DNA of 64,000 nucleotides from Lachnospiraceae bacterium (GCA_028721415.1 JAQYIU010000099.1:1-64000); one strand, 5' to 3'. Counted from the first letter of the stretch, positions 9,143-19,219 are shown. The notes: generated by a model not told the origin, from the letters alone. Translations and numbers: made by a program.

Positions 9143-10135
9143 TTATAAATTTCTCTCTGACAAACCGACAATCAGAAGCTCCACCGCCATCTGATCACCG
9201 ATTTTCCCTGTCTTAATCTGTTCTTCCATCTCAATGCACTGCAAAATACAGTTTTCCAGCAAATGTAGATTATAACCTCGAAGCTGTGATTCATTTTTAC
9301 GAATCGCAAACGTAGGGATTCCCGCTGCCTGAGCGATTTCCTTGTCCGGCTTATGGCGCTGTCTCATATTACAGATCATTAAAAGAATTCTGTATTGACG
9401 TATGATCAAAAACAAAATATGCATTGGCGGCTCTTTTAATAAGATTAGGTCATTGTAATAATCCAGTGCCTGTGTTTTATCACCTCTCGCAATGGCTGAA
9501 ACCATGTCAAAGATTTTATTCTGGATTTCGCCGGAAGCAATTGCCTCAATATCTTCTCTGACGATTTCTGTACGTTCACCCACATAGGAAATCAATTTTT
9601 CCGTCTCATTTTTTATCTGAAACATATCATCTCCAACTCTCTCAAGAAAATATCCGGCATCACTTTCCCGGATCTTTTTTTTCTCTTTTGACAACAGGGT
9701 GGCAACCCATCGCAGCAATACTTTTTCTGTCTGATTTTTTTTGAGAAACTCTGCGATATATCCATTCTTTTTGATCCATTTATAGGCTTTGGAACGCTTG
9801 TCAATCTCCGGCTCACATATCACCATACAGGTAGTCTCCGGCAAATGTTCCATAATCTCAATCAAGGCTTCTTTACCTGATTTTAAAATACCGGTTCGAT
9901 CCAGTACAAGAAGACGTTTTTCACTGAAAAAGGGATAGGTCATGGCAAGCTCACCCAATTGCTGCATATCAACCTTACTGTCTTCAAAAAGGGTGTAGTT
10001 CATCTCATCTCCTTCCTTTATCATGGCAGCCTTAAGCATCTGCTTTGCCTGCATCAGAAGATAATTCTCATCTCCCGTCAATAAATATACTTTATAAAAA
10101 GAACGTTCTTTAATCTGACGCTTAATTTCTTTCAT
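9143..10135 (-). CDS. holA: DNA polymerase III subunit delta
   Basis: MKEIKRQIKERSFYKVYLLTGDENYLL...; downstream of comEC with ATG overlapping the comEC stop. Confidence 0.92.
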   Translation of the reverse strand: MKEIKRQIKERSFYKVYLLTGDENYLLMQAKQMLKAAMIKEGDEMNYTLFEDSKVDMQQLGELAMTYPFFSEKRLLVLDRTGILKSGKEALIEIMEHLPETTCMVICEPEIDKRSKAYKWIKKNGYIAEFLKKNQTEKVLLRWVATLLSKEKKKIRESDAGYFLERVGDDMFQIKNETEKLISYVGERTEIVREDIEAIASGEIQNKIFDMVSAIARGDKTQALDYYNDLILLKEPPMHILFLIIRQYRILLMICNMRQRHKPDKEIAQAAGIPTFAIRKNESQLRGYNLHLLENCILQCIEMEEQIKTGKIGDQMAVELLIVGLSERNL

Positions 10136-12572
10136 ATTGAATCTCCCATGTATTTCCATCTGTTTTTATTTCAACAGCTCCGCTGTATCTGGTTTGAAAT
10201 ATTTCGCAATCTGCTTCTTCAAGCCTTTGCATCAATTCCTGATGTGGATGTCCATAACGGTTTTTCTTTCCAACAGAAATCAATGCTGTTTTAGGGCAAA
10301 ACAGCTTCAAAAAATCTCTGTCAGTCGAATATGCAGAACCATGATGTGCTACTTTCAGAACTTCAAGACCAGATGTCAGTTCCGAAAAAATCTCTTTCTT
10401 TTCTTCCACATAATTACATACGGCCTCTTCCCCTGTTTGATCGAGGTCTCCGGTAAATAACCCATCAAAGTTCCCATATTTTAAATAAATCACAAGAGAC
10501 GCGGCATTTTTATCTTCTGTAGGAAATCCCTCAAAGGGATGGAGACAGCACATGGTTACTTTTCCGAAGGTCAGTTGTTCGCCGCGTTTCATATCACGCA
10601 CAATCATTTTGTTCTGTTTGGCCAGCTTATAAAAAGCCTTGATATCCTCATCTGATTGATCGATATTCGCCAAAATTAAATGTTTTACAGGATACCCCTG
10701 CTCCAGCATCTCTTTGATTCCTGAAATGTGGTCTTCATCCATATGCGTTATTATAACATAATCAAGTGCAGCTGCACCATAATATTTCAAAGCCGGCACC
10801 AGGACATATTCTCCTACGCCTTTTCGTGAGCTGCTTCCCCCATCAATGAGTACATTACTCCCATCTGGCATCTGAAAAAATATTCCATCTCCCTGCCCCA
10901 CATCCAGCATTGTAATTTGCAGGACCGAGGAAGACCGAAACAAGTATAAACAGAGCAGAACCACGATCATTCCTCCCAGTTTCCACCAAAACCGATAATA
11001 CCAGAATAACAGCAACAGAATTTCTATCAGATAAATACCCAGCATATGCAAGACGGATGGACGCCCGGTTACGAAAAGAGAGCCGGGAATCATCCGAACT
11101 TTCTCAAAAATCCACTGAAAAAAGGTCAGAATACCACCTGGCAATATACCAAAACAGCTGGCTGCCCGCAGTGATATCAAACCGGAAAGGCCACATAAGA
11201 ATCCCCCTATCATCAAAGGAGTCATGCAGGGAATCACCAGAAGATTCAACACAATACTATAAGGGGAACATTCATAAAAGTGTTTCAATATAAACGGAAG
11301 TGTGCAGCCGGTAATAACGAGACCGGCCATAAAGGCTTCTTTTAATTGTTCAACTTTGCGAGAAAGAAAAAATATCTCTCCTTCCGCTTTTTTCTTCCTC
11401 TGGTTCGACAACTTGTTCACCCATGGTACAATCAACCCAATCGACAACACCGAAAGAAAAGAAATCTGAACTCCCCCTTCCAGAATTCTCCATGGCTGTT
11501 CGAGGAGCATCAGGATTCCAGACAGGCTCATCGAAGAAATCAGATCATACCCTGATCCGAAAAACTCTGCTCCCAGATAAACCAGATACATAATGATTGC
11601 CCTCATTACGGAATTACCAAATCCAGTCACACATCCATAGAATAACAGTAAGGAACCCCCTCCTAAACATGAAATCCCATAAGAACATCCTCGTTTCCGT
11701 AACATGTGAAATAATCGTCCGCCAACAATAGATATATGGAGTCCCGACACTGCCAGGAGATGGGCAGCCCCATTTTCTTCATACAATGTCTTTTGTTCTT
11801 CATCCAGATTTCCTTTTTCTCCAAGAATCATGGCTTGTAATAAAGCGGCTTTCTCCTCTGACATCACTGTTTTGTAGACATAACTTATCTTCTCTCGTAA
11901 ATTGAATGCCAATCTTCGAACGGAAAACTCTGTTCTTTTTTGGAGATTACAGGAATCTCCCTGAAACTGAACTTCAATCCCCCGGGCCAGGTAATAGGTC
12001 TTTGCATCAAATTCTCCCGGATTTGTGGGACTTTGGATCTCTCGTAAGATTCCCCGGCATAAAATCAAATCATCTGGATATAGTGTGATATTCTCTTTAT
12101 TTATTCCGGTTATCCTACATTTTCCTTTTAAGCGTAATACCGTTTCCTTCTCTTCTTCCTCTGATGTCTCTCTCTGAAACAGTACTTTGTCCGTAATAAT
12201 ATCATAATTGCCTTCCTCATTCATTTTTAAATCCAAAATCCTGCATGAAATGGTTCCAGAAACAGATTCTACGCCATTTCCAACAGGCAAAGAACTTTGC
12301 TTTAAAACAGACAAAAACAAAAGATTCCCCAGCATGGCAGAGCACAAAAGCAGTAAAATCATTCCTTTCAGGAAGGTTAAATCATATTCAAATCTTCTGT
12401 TCATAAAAAAACGGTTCTGTTTCTTTCCTGACAGTTTTCTAAAAAAACATCCTGCCAACAAAATAAACAGAACCCAAACAAAACCTTCGTTCCCATCTGT
12501 TGATATGGCAGCGGCCTCTCCAAGCACCAGCCCGATCAAACATACGAATAAAGGTCTTCGCATCCATTGCAC
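10122..12572 (-). CDS. comEC: DNA internalization protein ComEC/Rec2 (DUF4131, competence and MBL domains)
   Basis: 816 aa; ENGAAHLLAVSGLHISIVGG; C-terminal MLDVGQGDG and THMDEDHISG metallo-beta-lactamase motifs. Confidence 0.96.
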   Translation of the reverse strand: MQWMRRPLFVCLIGLVLGEAAAISTDGNEGFVWVLFILLAGCFFRKLSGKKQNRFFMNRRFEYDLTFLKGMILLLLCSAMLGNLLFLSVLKQSSLPVGNGVESVSGTISCRILDLKMNEEGNYDIITDKVLFQRETSEEEEKETVLRLKGKCRITGINKENITLYPDDLILCRGILREIQSPTNPGEFDAKTYYLARGIEVQFQGDSCNLQKRTEFSVRRLAFNLREKISYVYKTVMSEEKAALLQAMILGEKGNLDEEQKTLYEENGAAHLLAVSGLHISIVGGRLFHMLRKRGCSYGISCLGGGSLLLFYGCVTGFGNSVMRAIIMYLVYLGAEFFGSGYDLISSMSLSGILMLLEQPWRILEGGVQISFLSVLSIGLIVPWVNKLSNQRKKKAEGEIFFLSRKVEQLKEAFMAGLVITGCTLPFILKHFYECSPYSIVLNLLVIPCMTPLMIGGFLCGLSGLISLRAASCFGILPGGILTFFQWIFEKVRMIPGSLFVTGRPSVLHMLGIYLIEILLLLFWYYRFWWKLGGMIVVLLCLYLFRSSSVLQITMLDVGQGDGIFFQMPDGSNVLIDGGSSSRKGVGEYVLVPALKYYGAAALDYVIITHMDEDHISGIKEMLEQGYPVKHLILANIDQSDEDIKAFYKLAKQNKMIVRDMKRGEQLTFGKVTMCCLHPFEGFPTEDKNAASLVIYLKYGNFDGLFTGDLDQTGEEAVCNYVEEKKEIFSELTSGLEVLKVAHHGSAYSTDRDFLKLFCPKTALISVGKKNRYGHPHQELMQRLEEADCEIFQTRYSGAVEIKTDGNTWEIQYERN

Positions 12573-12587
12573 CTCATATTATATTAT

Positions 12588-13601
12588 TTATTCTTCATCC
12601 GTCTCAATACTGATTGCAATATTCTCCTGCACTTCTTCTTCATTTTCCTCAACTATCTTTTTATCACTCAAAGAATAATCGCAAGTCATCAACAAATGAA
12701 ATGAGTCAAAATCATGCAGTTTTTTTACTTTCTTACCATTGACTGTAAATTGAACCGACGAAGCAGAACCGAGGGAGATGATTGAATTAACCATCGAGTA
12801 AACCGTAATTTTATCTTCCACTCCCGGTAGAATATTTTCAATCTCCTGGCTCAAATCCACATAACAGACATTATTATGAATCTGTGTCTGATTCACTTTG
12901 ACTCCTTCCGGGAGCGGACTGATACAATCTGCTCCTTTCGGAACGGTTTGTAACGCTTCAATGACCTTTGCTTCCAGCGAAACATTATCCTGTGCATCCA
13001 ACGTGGTCTCATATTCCATAAGGCCATCGCCTTTTTCATTGGCATAATAGAGCGTGACCGGTCTGCTGTCCTCGTAGATCCCGTCATCTTCGCCTTCCAT
13101 GAGAAAACTTTTCTCCGTCATGGCGCCCATGGCAGATCCATCCACCCCAAGAAGACTGTCACCATTGATCGTAAAACGAACGGAATCAACACCCTCAATC
13201 TGAAGAAGAGATTTTACAACCGCTGTTCTGCAGAGAATTTCTTTTACCGGACTTAACTGACGGTAACCAGCCCCAAAATCGACGGTCTCCTCTCCGTCAT
13301 TGATCACAATGGAGTTCACGATCACTCCATCATAAATGGAAGATTTATATTGATCTTTGTAACTGCTCTCCGCATCAGAAAGATGATAAGTCACCTCATA
13401 AGATGCCAGAAGCGGATCATCCGGATTCTCCAGCTTATAAAATGTTTTTTCAAATCCATCCTCTTCCACATTGAGATAGTATAGAGCAATGGAACCTTCC
13501 TCCTGCTTTTCCTCTTTTTCTTCTGTTTTTCCACATCCTGTCAGAAGACCGGCAAAAAGGAGGCAACTCATAATTAAAATAAAAGAATAATGGTGTTTCA
13601 T
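12588..13601 (-). CDS. GerMN-domain lipoprotein
   Basis: Lipobox LLTGCGK; C-terminal GerMN-like VTLYYANEKGDGL...VIEALQTVPKGADCISPLPEGVKVNQTQIHNNVCYVDLS...SIISLGSASSVQFTVNGKKV. Confidence 0.85.
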   Translation of the reverse strand: MKHHYSFILIMSCLLFAGLLTGCGKTEEKEEKQEEGSIALYYLNVEEDGFEKTFYKLENPDDPLLASYEVTYHLSDAESSYKDQYKSSIYDGVIVNSIVINDGEETVDFGAGYRQLSPVKEILCRTAVVKSLLQIEGVDSVRFTINGDSLLGVDGSAMGAMTEKSFLMEGEDDGIYEDSRPVTLYYANEKGDGLMEYETTLDAQDNVSLEAKVIEALQTVPKGADCISPLPEGVKVNQTQIHNNVCYVDLSQEIENILPGVEDKITVYSMVNSIISLGSASSVQFTVNGKKVKKLHDFDSFHLLMTCDYSLSDKKIVEENEEEVQENIAISIETDEE

Positions 13602-13611
13602 ATTATCTCCC

Positions 13612-15039
13612 TTATCCCAGATAATTTAAAGGAATTCGAATAAGGAACGTAGAACCTTCCCCTTCTTTACTGTGAACCCGAATAGAACCTTTGTGCATCA
13701 AAATAACATTTCGAGATATCGCAAGTCCCAGACCGGTTCCACCTGTTTCTCTTGAACGGGCTTTATCAACCCGGTAAAATCTCTCAAAAATCTGTTCCTG
13801 ACAATCCTCAGGAATTCCCACACCGGTATCTTTCACACGAATATAGAAAAATTTATGATCTGCATTGAGAGATACATCCACTTTTCCCCCATCGTTATTA
13901 TACTTCACAGCATTTTCGATGATATTATTACATGCCAGTGATAATTTCACCTCATCGACTTCCGCAACTACCTGCCGCAATGTCTCAAGACGAATCGTGA
14001 TATTCCTCTGCTCCGCAATCGGAGAAATCCGTTTCAAAAGAACATTGAGCAACTCATTAATATTGGTCGGTGCGATATTCAAATCAGCCTGCGTCTTATC
14101 CATCTTCACCAGAGTCAGCAAATCTGTGATGATCTGATTTTCCCTGTCAATCTCATGTACGATATCATTCATAAACTCTTCGTATAATGCAACCGGAACA
14201 TTCTCCTGCATCAGCAAAGAATCGGCCAGAATCTTCATGGATGTGATCGGCGTCTTTAATTCATGTGACACATTGGAAACAAATTCCTGACGTGAATTTT
14301 CCAATTCTTTATACCGGTTTATGATACGATTAATAGAGGTGGACATCTGATAAAACTCCTTAAGTCCCGTCTCCGGAACCCCTTCCTCCTGATGACCTTC
14401 CGCAATAATATCCAGATTTTTTTGCATTGTATTAAAATTCTTTCTCATAAAGAGTATGATTGTAATACATAAAATCAGAGCCACCAGCAGAAAAATTCCA
14501 TTTAACGTATCTCTCTGATTATTCAGATAATCAACCATGGCAGTCCTGTCCCCCAGAGATGCCATGGCAACAATGACAGCCTCCACATTTCCGTTCTCCT
14601 GATTATAAACCGGAGATGTCACCTGAATATATTTATCTCCAATCTTCCTCACAGGGACATCCACTTCCTGAAAGGCATGAATCAGATCTTTTGTGACATA
14701 AAACTGTCCTGTATTTTTTGTGTAAGTATCTGCCAATATTTCAAAATGATTATCTACGATAATGAGCCTTCCTCCGATATCATTGGCAAGCTGCTGCAAT
14801 TCAGAAATATTTGATCCTTCATGCTCCGATACACTGTCCATATTATAGGAGTTAATTCCATTTAACAAAATCTGATTGGCTAATATCCCACATTGTTTTT
14901 CCACATAAGAAGTCTGTTGTTCCATTGCCTTCTTCTCATAAGAACGTACTAAACGATTCGTTCCAAAAGCCAGCATAACATACAGGACGATCATACAGAA
15001 AACACCCACCAGAATCTGCATTGGAAGATATCGGAACAT
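13612..15039 (-). CDS. Sensor histidine kinase, two TM with extracytoplasmic sensor (WalK/PhoR-like)
   Basis: HisKA FVSNVSHELKTPITSMK; HATPase NIIENAVKYN, DTGVGIPE, GGTGLGLAISR. Confidence 0.95.
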   Translation of the reverse strand: MFRYLPMQILVGVFCMIVLYVMLAFGTNRLVRSYEKKAMEQQTSYVEKQCGILANQILLNGINSYNMDSVSEHEGSNISELQQLANDIGGRLIIVDNHFEILADTYTKNTGQFYVTKDLIHAFQEVDVPVRKIGDKYIQVTSPVYNQENGNVEAVIVAMASLGDRTAMVDYLNNQRDTLNGIFLLVALILCITIILFMRKNFNTMQKNLDIIAEGHQEEGVPETGLKEFYQMSTSINRIINRYKELENSRQEFVSNVSHELKTPITSMKILADSLLMQENVPVALYEEFMNDIVHEIDRENQIITDLLTLVKMDKTQADLNIAPTNINELLNVLLKRISPIAEQRNITIRLETLRQVVAEVDEVKLSLACNNIIENAVKYNNDGGKVDVSLNADHKFFYIRVKDTGVGIPEDCQEQIFERFYRVDKARSRETGGTGLGLAISRNVILMHKGSIRVHSKEGEGSTFLIRIPLNYLG

Positions 15040-15049
15040 ATTTTTTATA

Positions 15050-15742
15050 TTAATCCTGGAAATAATATCCTACCCCCCATTTTGTATGGATATATACAGG
15101 CTCACCCGGATTCTTCTCAATCTTCTCCCTCAGTCGTCTGATATGTACATCCACTGTTCGAACATCTCCCGGATAATCATATCCCCATACAATATTTAAC
15201 AGATTTTCTCTGCTGTACACTTTATTTGGATGGAAGGCAAGGAGCTCCAACAAATCATACTCTTTTGCCGTCAACTTCACTTCTCTTCCATCCGTAAATA
15301 CTCTTCGGCTGTCACAGTCTATCTTCAGACCATTTTTCTCCAGAACTTTCTTTTTCTCCTCATCTTCTGTTGTCTTTCTGGAACTTCTGCGCATAATTGC
15401 CTTGATTCTGGCCTTCACTTCAAGAATATTGAATGGCTTTGTAATATAATCATCTGCCCCATATTCCAGACCGAGAATCTTGTCCATATCATCACCTTTT
15501 GCGGTCAACATAATAATGGGCATATTAGAAAATTCACGAATCATCTGGCAGACTTCAAAACCGTTTAATTTTGGAAGCATCACATCAAGCAGAACGATAT
15601 CGTACTCCGTCTTTTTCGCCATCTCCAGCGCTTCTTCTCCATCATATGCACAGTCCACTTCCATATCGTCCTGTACCAGTGAAAACTTTATTCCTTTTAC
15701 TATCAAACGTTCATCATCGACAACAAGCACTTTCTTTCCCAT
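15050..15742 (-). CDS. OmpR/PhoB-family response regulator
   Basis: KVLVVDDERLI, DIVLLDVMLPKLNG, winged-helix VWGYDYPGDVRTVDVHIRRLREKIE. Confidence 0.96.
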   Translation of the reverse strand: MGKKVLVVDDERLIVKGIKFSLVQDDMEVDCAYDGEEALEMAKKTEYDIVLLDVMLPKLNGFEVCQMIREFSNMPIIMLTAKGDDMDKILGLEYGADDYITKPFNILEVKARIKAIMRRSSRKTTEDEEKKKVLEKNGLKIDCDSRRVFTDGREVKLTAKEYDLLELLAFHPNKVYSRENLLNIVWGYDYPGDVRTVDVHIRRLREKIEKNPGEPVYIHTKWGVGYYFQD

Positions 15743-15754
15743 AACACACCTCAG

Positions 15755-16399
15755 TTATACTGTAATAGAATCTTTAATCTTCTCAAAAATGCCATCTCCG
15801 ATTCCGGTGACATTTTTAATGTCTTCTATCGAAGAAAAAGAACCTTTTTCCTCACGGTACGACAAAATCGCTTCCGCCTTCGTCTCCCCGATTCCTGATA
15901 AAGAAGTCAATTCCTGAAGAGATGCGGTATTGAGATTCACTTTTTGTTTTCCTCCACGATTCTCTTCTCCGACTTCTTTTCCAGAACTCTCTGTTTCGGA
16001 AATGCTCTCCGATTTCTCCTCTTTGGATGGCACGTAAAGCTGCATGCCGTCTTCAAGGATTCCTGCCAGATTGACTGCTTCTGTATCAGCTTTTTTAGTG
16101 AAACCGCCCGCTCTCTCGATGGCCTCTCCTGCCCGAATACCCGATGGTAATCGGTAAAGCCCGGGATTTTGGACATTGCCACATACATGAACATATATTT
16201 CCGAAATCACTTCCTCACGGTCTCCCTTTGTCGTTGCTTCTTCTGACAGTTCTGACTCTTCGGTCGTCATATCCATCCTGTCATCCCCAGTTAACTCTCT
16301 TGAAAAACCGGAAATCCGTCCACATCCCATCAGCCAGAAAAAACATAGGCACAAAAAGATAAATTGGATTCTTTTCTTCTTTTTTATCTTCCACTTCAA
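15755..16399 (-). CDS. comEA: ComEA-like DNA-binding protein (SLBB + HhH), putative lipoprotein, TTG start
   Basis: FFWLMGCG lipobox; VHVCGNVQNPGLYRLPSGIRAGEAIERAGG; C-terminal VNLNTASLQELTSLSGIGETKAEAILSYREEKG. Confidence 0.92.
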   Translation of the reverse strand: MKWKIKKKKRIQFIFLCLCFFWLMGCGRISGFSRELTGDDRMDMTTEESELSEEATTKGDREEVISEIYVHVCGNVQNPGLYRLPSGIRAGEAIERAGGFTKKADTEAVNLAGILEDGMQLYVPSKEEKSESISETESSGKEVGEENRGGKQKVNLNTASLQELTSLSGIGETKAEAILSYREEKGSFSSIEDIKNVTGIGDGIFEKIKDSITV

Positions 16400-16555
16400 T
16401 TTAAGAACACTCCTTTCTGAAATTGAAGCAGATCCATGGTAATTACAAATAACGCTCTTCTCTTTGGAGAATATCCGTAATCTTATATATAATACCTAAT
16501 ATTTATTTTAAATACAAGGGGTTTCATTTATTAAATCTTTCTGAATATTTTCGCT

Positions 16556-16996
16556 TTACCCTTTCCATTTAAACAAAACGATTCCAGCAAGAAAGAAACC
16601 GGTTCCCAGAAGTTTCATCCAATCAAACCCAACCTTTTCCACACCAAACCATCCAAACACTTCAATCAGATATGCCACAATCAGCTGGGCTGACACGATT
16701 AACATCACTGCCTTTGCCGGACCAAGAGCTGACATTCCCATAATCACTGTAAATGTGATAAAGGCTCCCAGAATTCCTCCAGTGAGCAGATACTTTGGCT
16801 CCACAGTAAGAAGTTCTGCAAATTTTGCGTCTTTTCTCTCCTTCACCATCCAGATACAAAGGCACAACAGGAATCCCGTCAGCTGAACAAAGGTATTGGT
16901 TAACCAGGATCCTGTTTTTTCTGTCAACTGTGTATTAAAGATTCCCTGAATGCTCATCAGGGCGCCGGAAACCAGCGCGACAATCATTCCAAACAT
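16556..16996 (-). CDS. DMT family transporter (DUF606/YdcZ-like)
   Basis: MFGMIVALVSGALMSIQGIFNTQLTEKTG; 4-5 TM, ~147 aa. Confidence 0.85.
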   Translation of the reverse strand: MFGMIVALVSGALMSIQGIFNTQLTEKTGSWLTNTFVQLTGFLLCLCIWMVKERKDAKFAELLTVEPKYLLTGGILGAFITFTVIMGMSALGPAKAVMLIVSAQLIVAYLIEVFGWFGVEKVGFDWMKLLGTGFFLAGIVLFKWKG

Positions 16997-17065
16997 AAAA
17001 GACCTCCTTTCCAAAGTTCCTGAAGAACTCTGGCTCTTTATATAACGTATTCCATTCTTTCCAAC

Positions 17066-17094
17066 GTTATACTAGTATGGAGGTCTTGTGACAA
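17066..17094 (-). promoter_or_regulatory. Promoter of the DUF606 transporter
   Basis: Minus TTGTCA-17 nt-TATAAC; inverted repeat TATAACGT/ACGTTATA overlaps the -10. Confidence 0.65.
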
Positions 17095-17105
17095 TTTTAT
17101 TCTAT

Positions 17106-18308
17106 TTATCGTAATTGACAGGCTTGAATACTCTGATCCAGAATCTGAATCATCTCATCCACATTTTCCTTACTGATCACCAGCGGAGGAACAAAACGGA
17201 TAATATTCGAACCGGCAGAAATGAGAATTAATCCAAGATCCATGGCCTTCAAAATGATATCTCCCACCGAACCATCAAATTCCAATCCCTGCATAAGCCC
17301 CACTCCTCTGTGATCTGCGATACAGGCATACTTTTCCTTTAATTCGTCCAGTTTTTCATAAAGATATGCTCCAACTTCACGGACATGCCCTACAATATCC
17401 ATCTCTTCAAAAAGATCAAACACTTTACTTACTGCCGCTGTTGCAAACGGATTTCCACCATAAGTCGTACCATGGTCTCCCGGAACCAGGGCATGGGCTG
17501 CCTTTTCATTGGTGACAAACGCTCCCACAGGTACTCCACAGCCAAGTGCTTTGGCAAGGGCCATTACATCCGGTTTTACACCATAAAGATCATGGGCATA
17601 AAGAGAACCACATCTTCCCATACCACACTGAACTTCATCAAAAATCAGCAAAATATCTTTCTCATCACAGATTTCTCTGAGTCCCTGCAAAAATTCTTTT
17701 TGCGCTGGATAAATACCACCTTCTCCCTGTACCACCTCGCAGATGATACCACAGGTTTTATCGGTAATTTTTGATTTCACACTCTCCAGATCATTGAAAT
17801 CTGCAAAGACAGCTCTCATTGGAACCGGCACAAATCCATCCTGATAATGAGCATTTCCAGTTACTGCCAGAGCTCCCTGACTTCTTCCGTGGAAAGAATG
17901 ATTCATCGCAATAAATTCATAATCTTTAGAAGGATCTTTCAAGTATGCATATTTTCTTGCAACTTTCAAGGCTCCTTCAATGGCCTCCGTACCACTATTT
18001 GTGAAAAATACTTTTGACATTCCGGAAGTCTTCACAATCTTTTCTGCCGCATCAATGGCTGGCTCATTATAGTACAGATTAGAAGTATGTAATATCTTAT
18101 CAATTTGGGCTTTCAGTGCATCATTATATTCTTTATTCTGATATCCCAGAGCAAATACCGCAATTCCTGCTGCAAAATCAAGGTATTTTTTCCCATTCAT
18201 ATCATAGAGATAAACTCCTTCTCCTTTTTCCAGAACGATCTGATACCGAGTATATGTTTTTAAAATATATTCCTCACCACGATTCATATATTCCTGCATC
18301 CTGTTCAT
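17106..18308 (-). CDS. argD: Acetylornithine aminotransferase
   Basis: MNRMQEYMNRGEEYILKTYTRYQIVLEKGEG; FTNSGTEAIEGALKVAR; ORF-track start (18401) lies inside argB. Confidence 0.95.
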   Translation of the reverse strand: MNRMQEYMNRGEEYILKTYTRYQIVLEKGEGVYLYDMNGKKYLDFAAGIAVFALGYQNKEYNDALKAQIDKILHTSNLYYNEPAIDAAEKIVKTSGMSKVFFTNSGTEAIEGALKVARKYAYLKDPSKDYEFIAMNHSFHGRSQGALAVTGNAHYQDGFVPVPMRAVFADFNDLESVKSKITDKTCGIICEVVQGEGGIYPAQKEFLQGLREICDEKDILLIFDEVQCGMGRCGSLYAHDLYGVKPDVMALAKALGCGVPVGAFVTNEKAAHALVPGDHGTTYGGNPFATAAVSKVFDLFEEMDIVGHVREVGAYLYEKLDELKEKYACIADHRGVGLMQGLEFDGSVGDIILKAMDLGLILISAGSNIIRFVPPLVISKENVDEMIQILDQSIQACQLR

Positions 18309-18331
18309 AATAATCCTCCTACTGCTTTCTA

Positions 18332-19219
18332 CTAAAATAATGGCTCTTTTAAAATAGCGGTACCAATACCTTTTTCTGTAAAGAACTCCAGTAACAGGCA
18401 ATGAGCAACACGTCCATCCAGAATATGAACTCTGGAAACTCCCTGTTCAATGGCATCAATACAGTTATTTAACTTTGGAAGCATACCGCCACCCACAACA
18501 CCGTTGGCAATAAATTCTTTTGCCGTGTTGACATCCATCTCGGAAATCAGAGTCCTTTTATTGGAAGGATCCACAAAAACGCCTTCAATATCAGTCAGGA
18601 AAACCAGTTTTTCCGCTTCCATAGCTTTTGCAACTCCACAGGCAGCATCATCCGCATTAATATTATAAGCTTCATACTCATCATTGAGTCCCACCGGTGC
18701 AATAACCGGTATAAAATCCCGATCCATCAATGTCTCCAGAAGTTCTGTATTCACACTCTCCACTTCACCAACATAACCGATATCTTTTCCATCCGGCATC
18801 TTCTTGTTGACCCGGATCATATTTCCGTCTTTTCCACAAAGTCCTACAGCATTTACTCCAAGCTTCTGCATCATACCGACCAGTTCCTTATTCACTTTAT
18901 TCAGAACCATCTCAGCAATATCCATCGTCTCCTTATCAGTAATTCGAAGGCCATTATAAAATTCGGATTCTTTTCCGCTTAATTTCACCCATTTACTGAT
19001 TTCTTTTCCCCCACCATGAACAATGATTGGTTTAAGACCGATTAATTTCAGTAAAGCAACATCTTTAATTACACTGTATTTTAATTTTTCATCCAGCATG
19101 GCACTTCCACCATATTTTACAACGATAGTTTTTCCGTAAAAACGACGGATATACGGCAGTGCTTCAATTAGGGTATTCGCTTTTAACATGACATCATCAA
19201 CATTATTTATTTCCAACAT
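18332..19219 (-). CDS. argB: Acetylglutamate kinase
   Basis: [33 protein letters not shown]. Confidence 0.97.
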   Translation of the reverse strand: MLEINNVDDVMLKANTLIEALPYIRRFYGKTIVVKYGGSAMLDEKLKYSVIKDVALLKLIGLKPIIVHGGGKEISKWVKLSGKESEFYNGLRITDKETMDIAEMVLNKVNKELVGMMQKLGVNAVGLCGKDGNMIRVNKKMPDGKDIGYVGEVESVNTELLETLMDRDFIPVIAPVGLNDEYEAYNINADDAACGVAKAMEAEKLVFLTDIEGVFVDPSNKRTLISEMDVNTAKEFIANGVVGGGMLPKLNNCIDAIEQGVSRVHILDGRVAHCLLLEFFTEKGIGTAILKEPLF

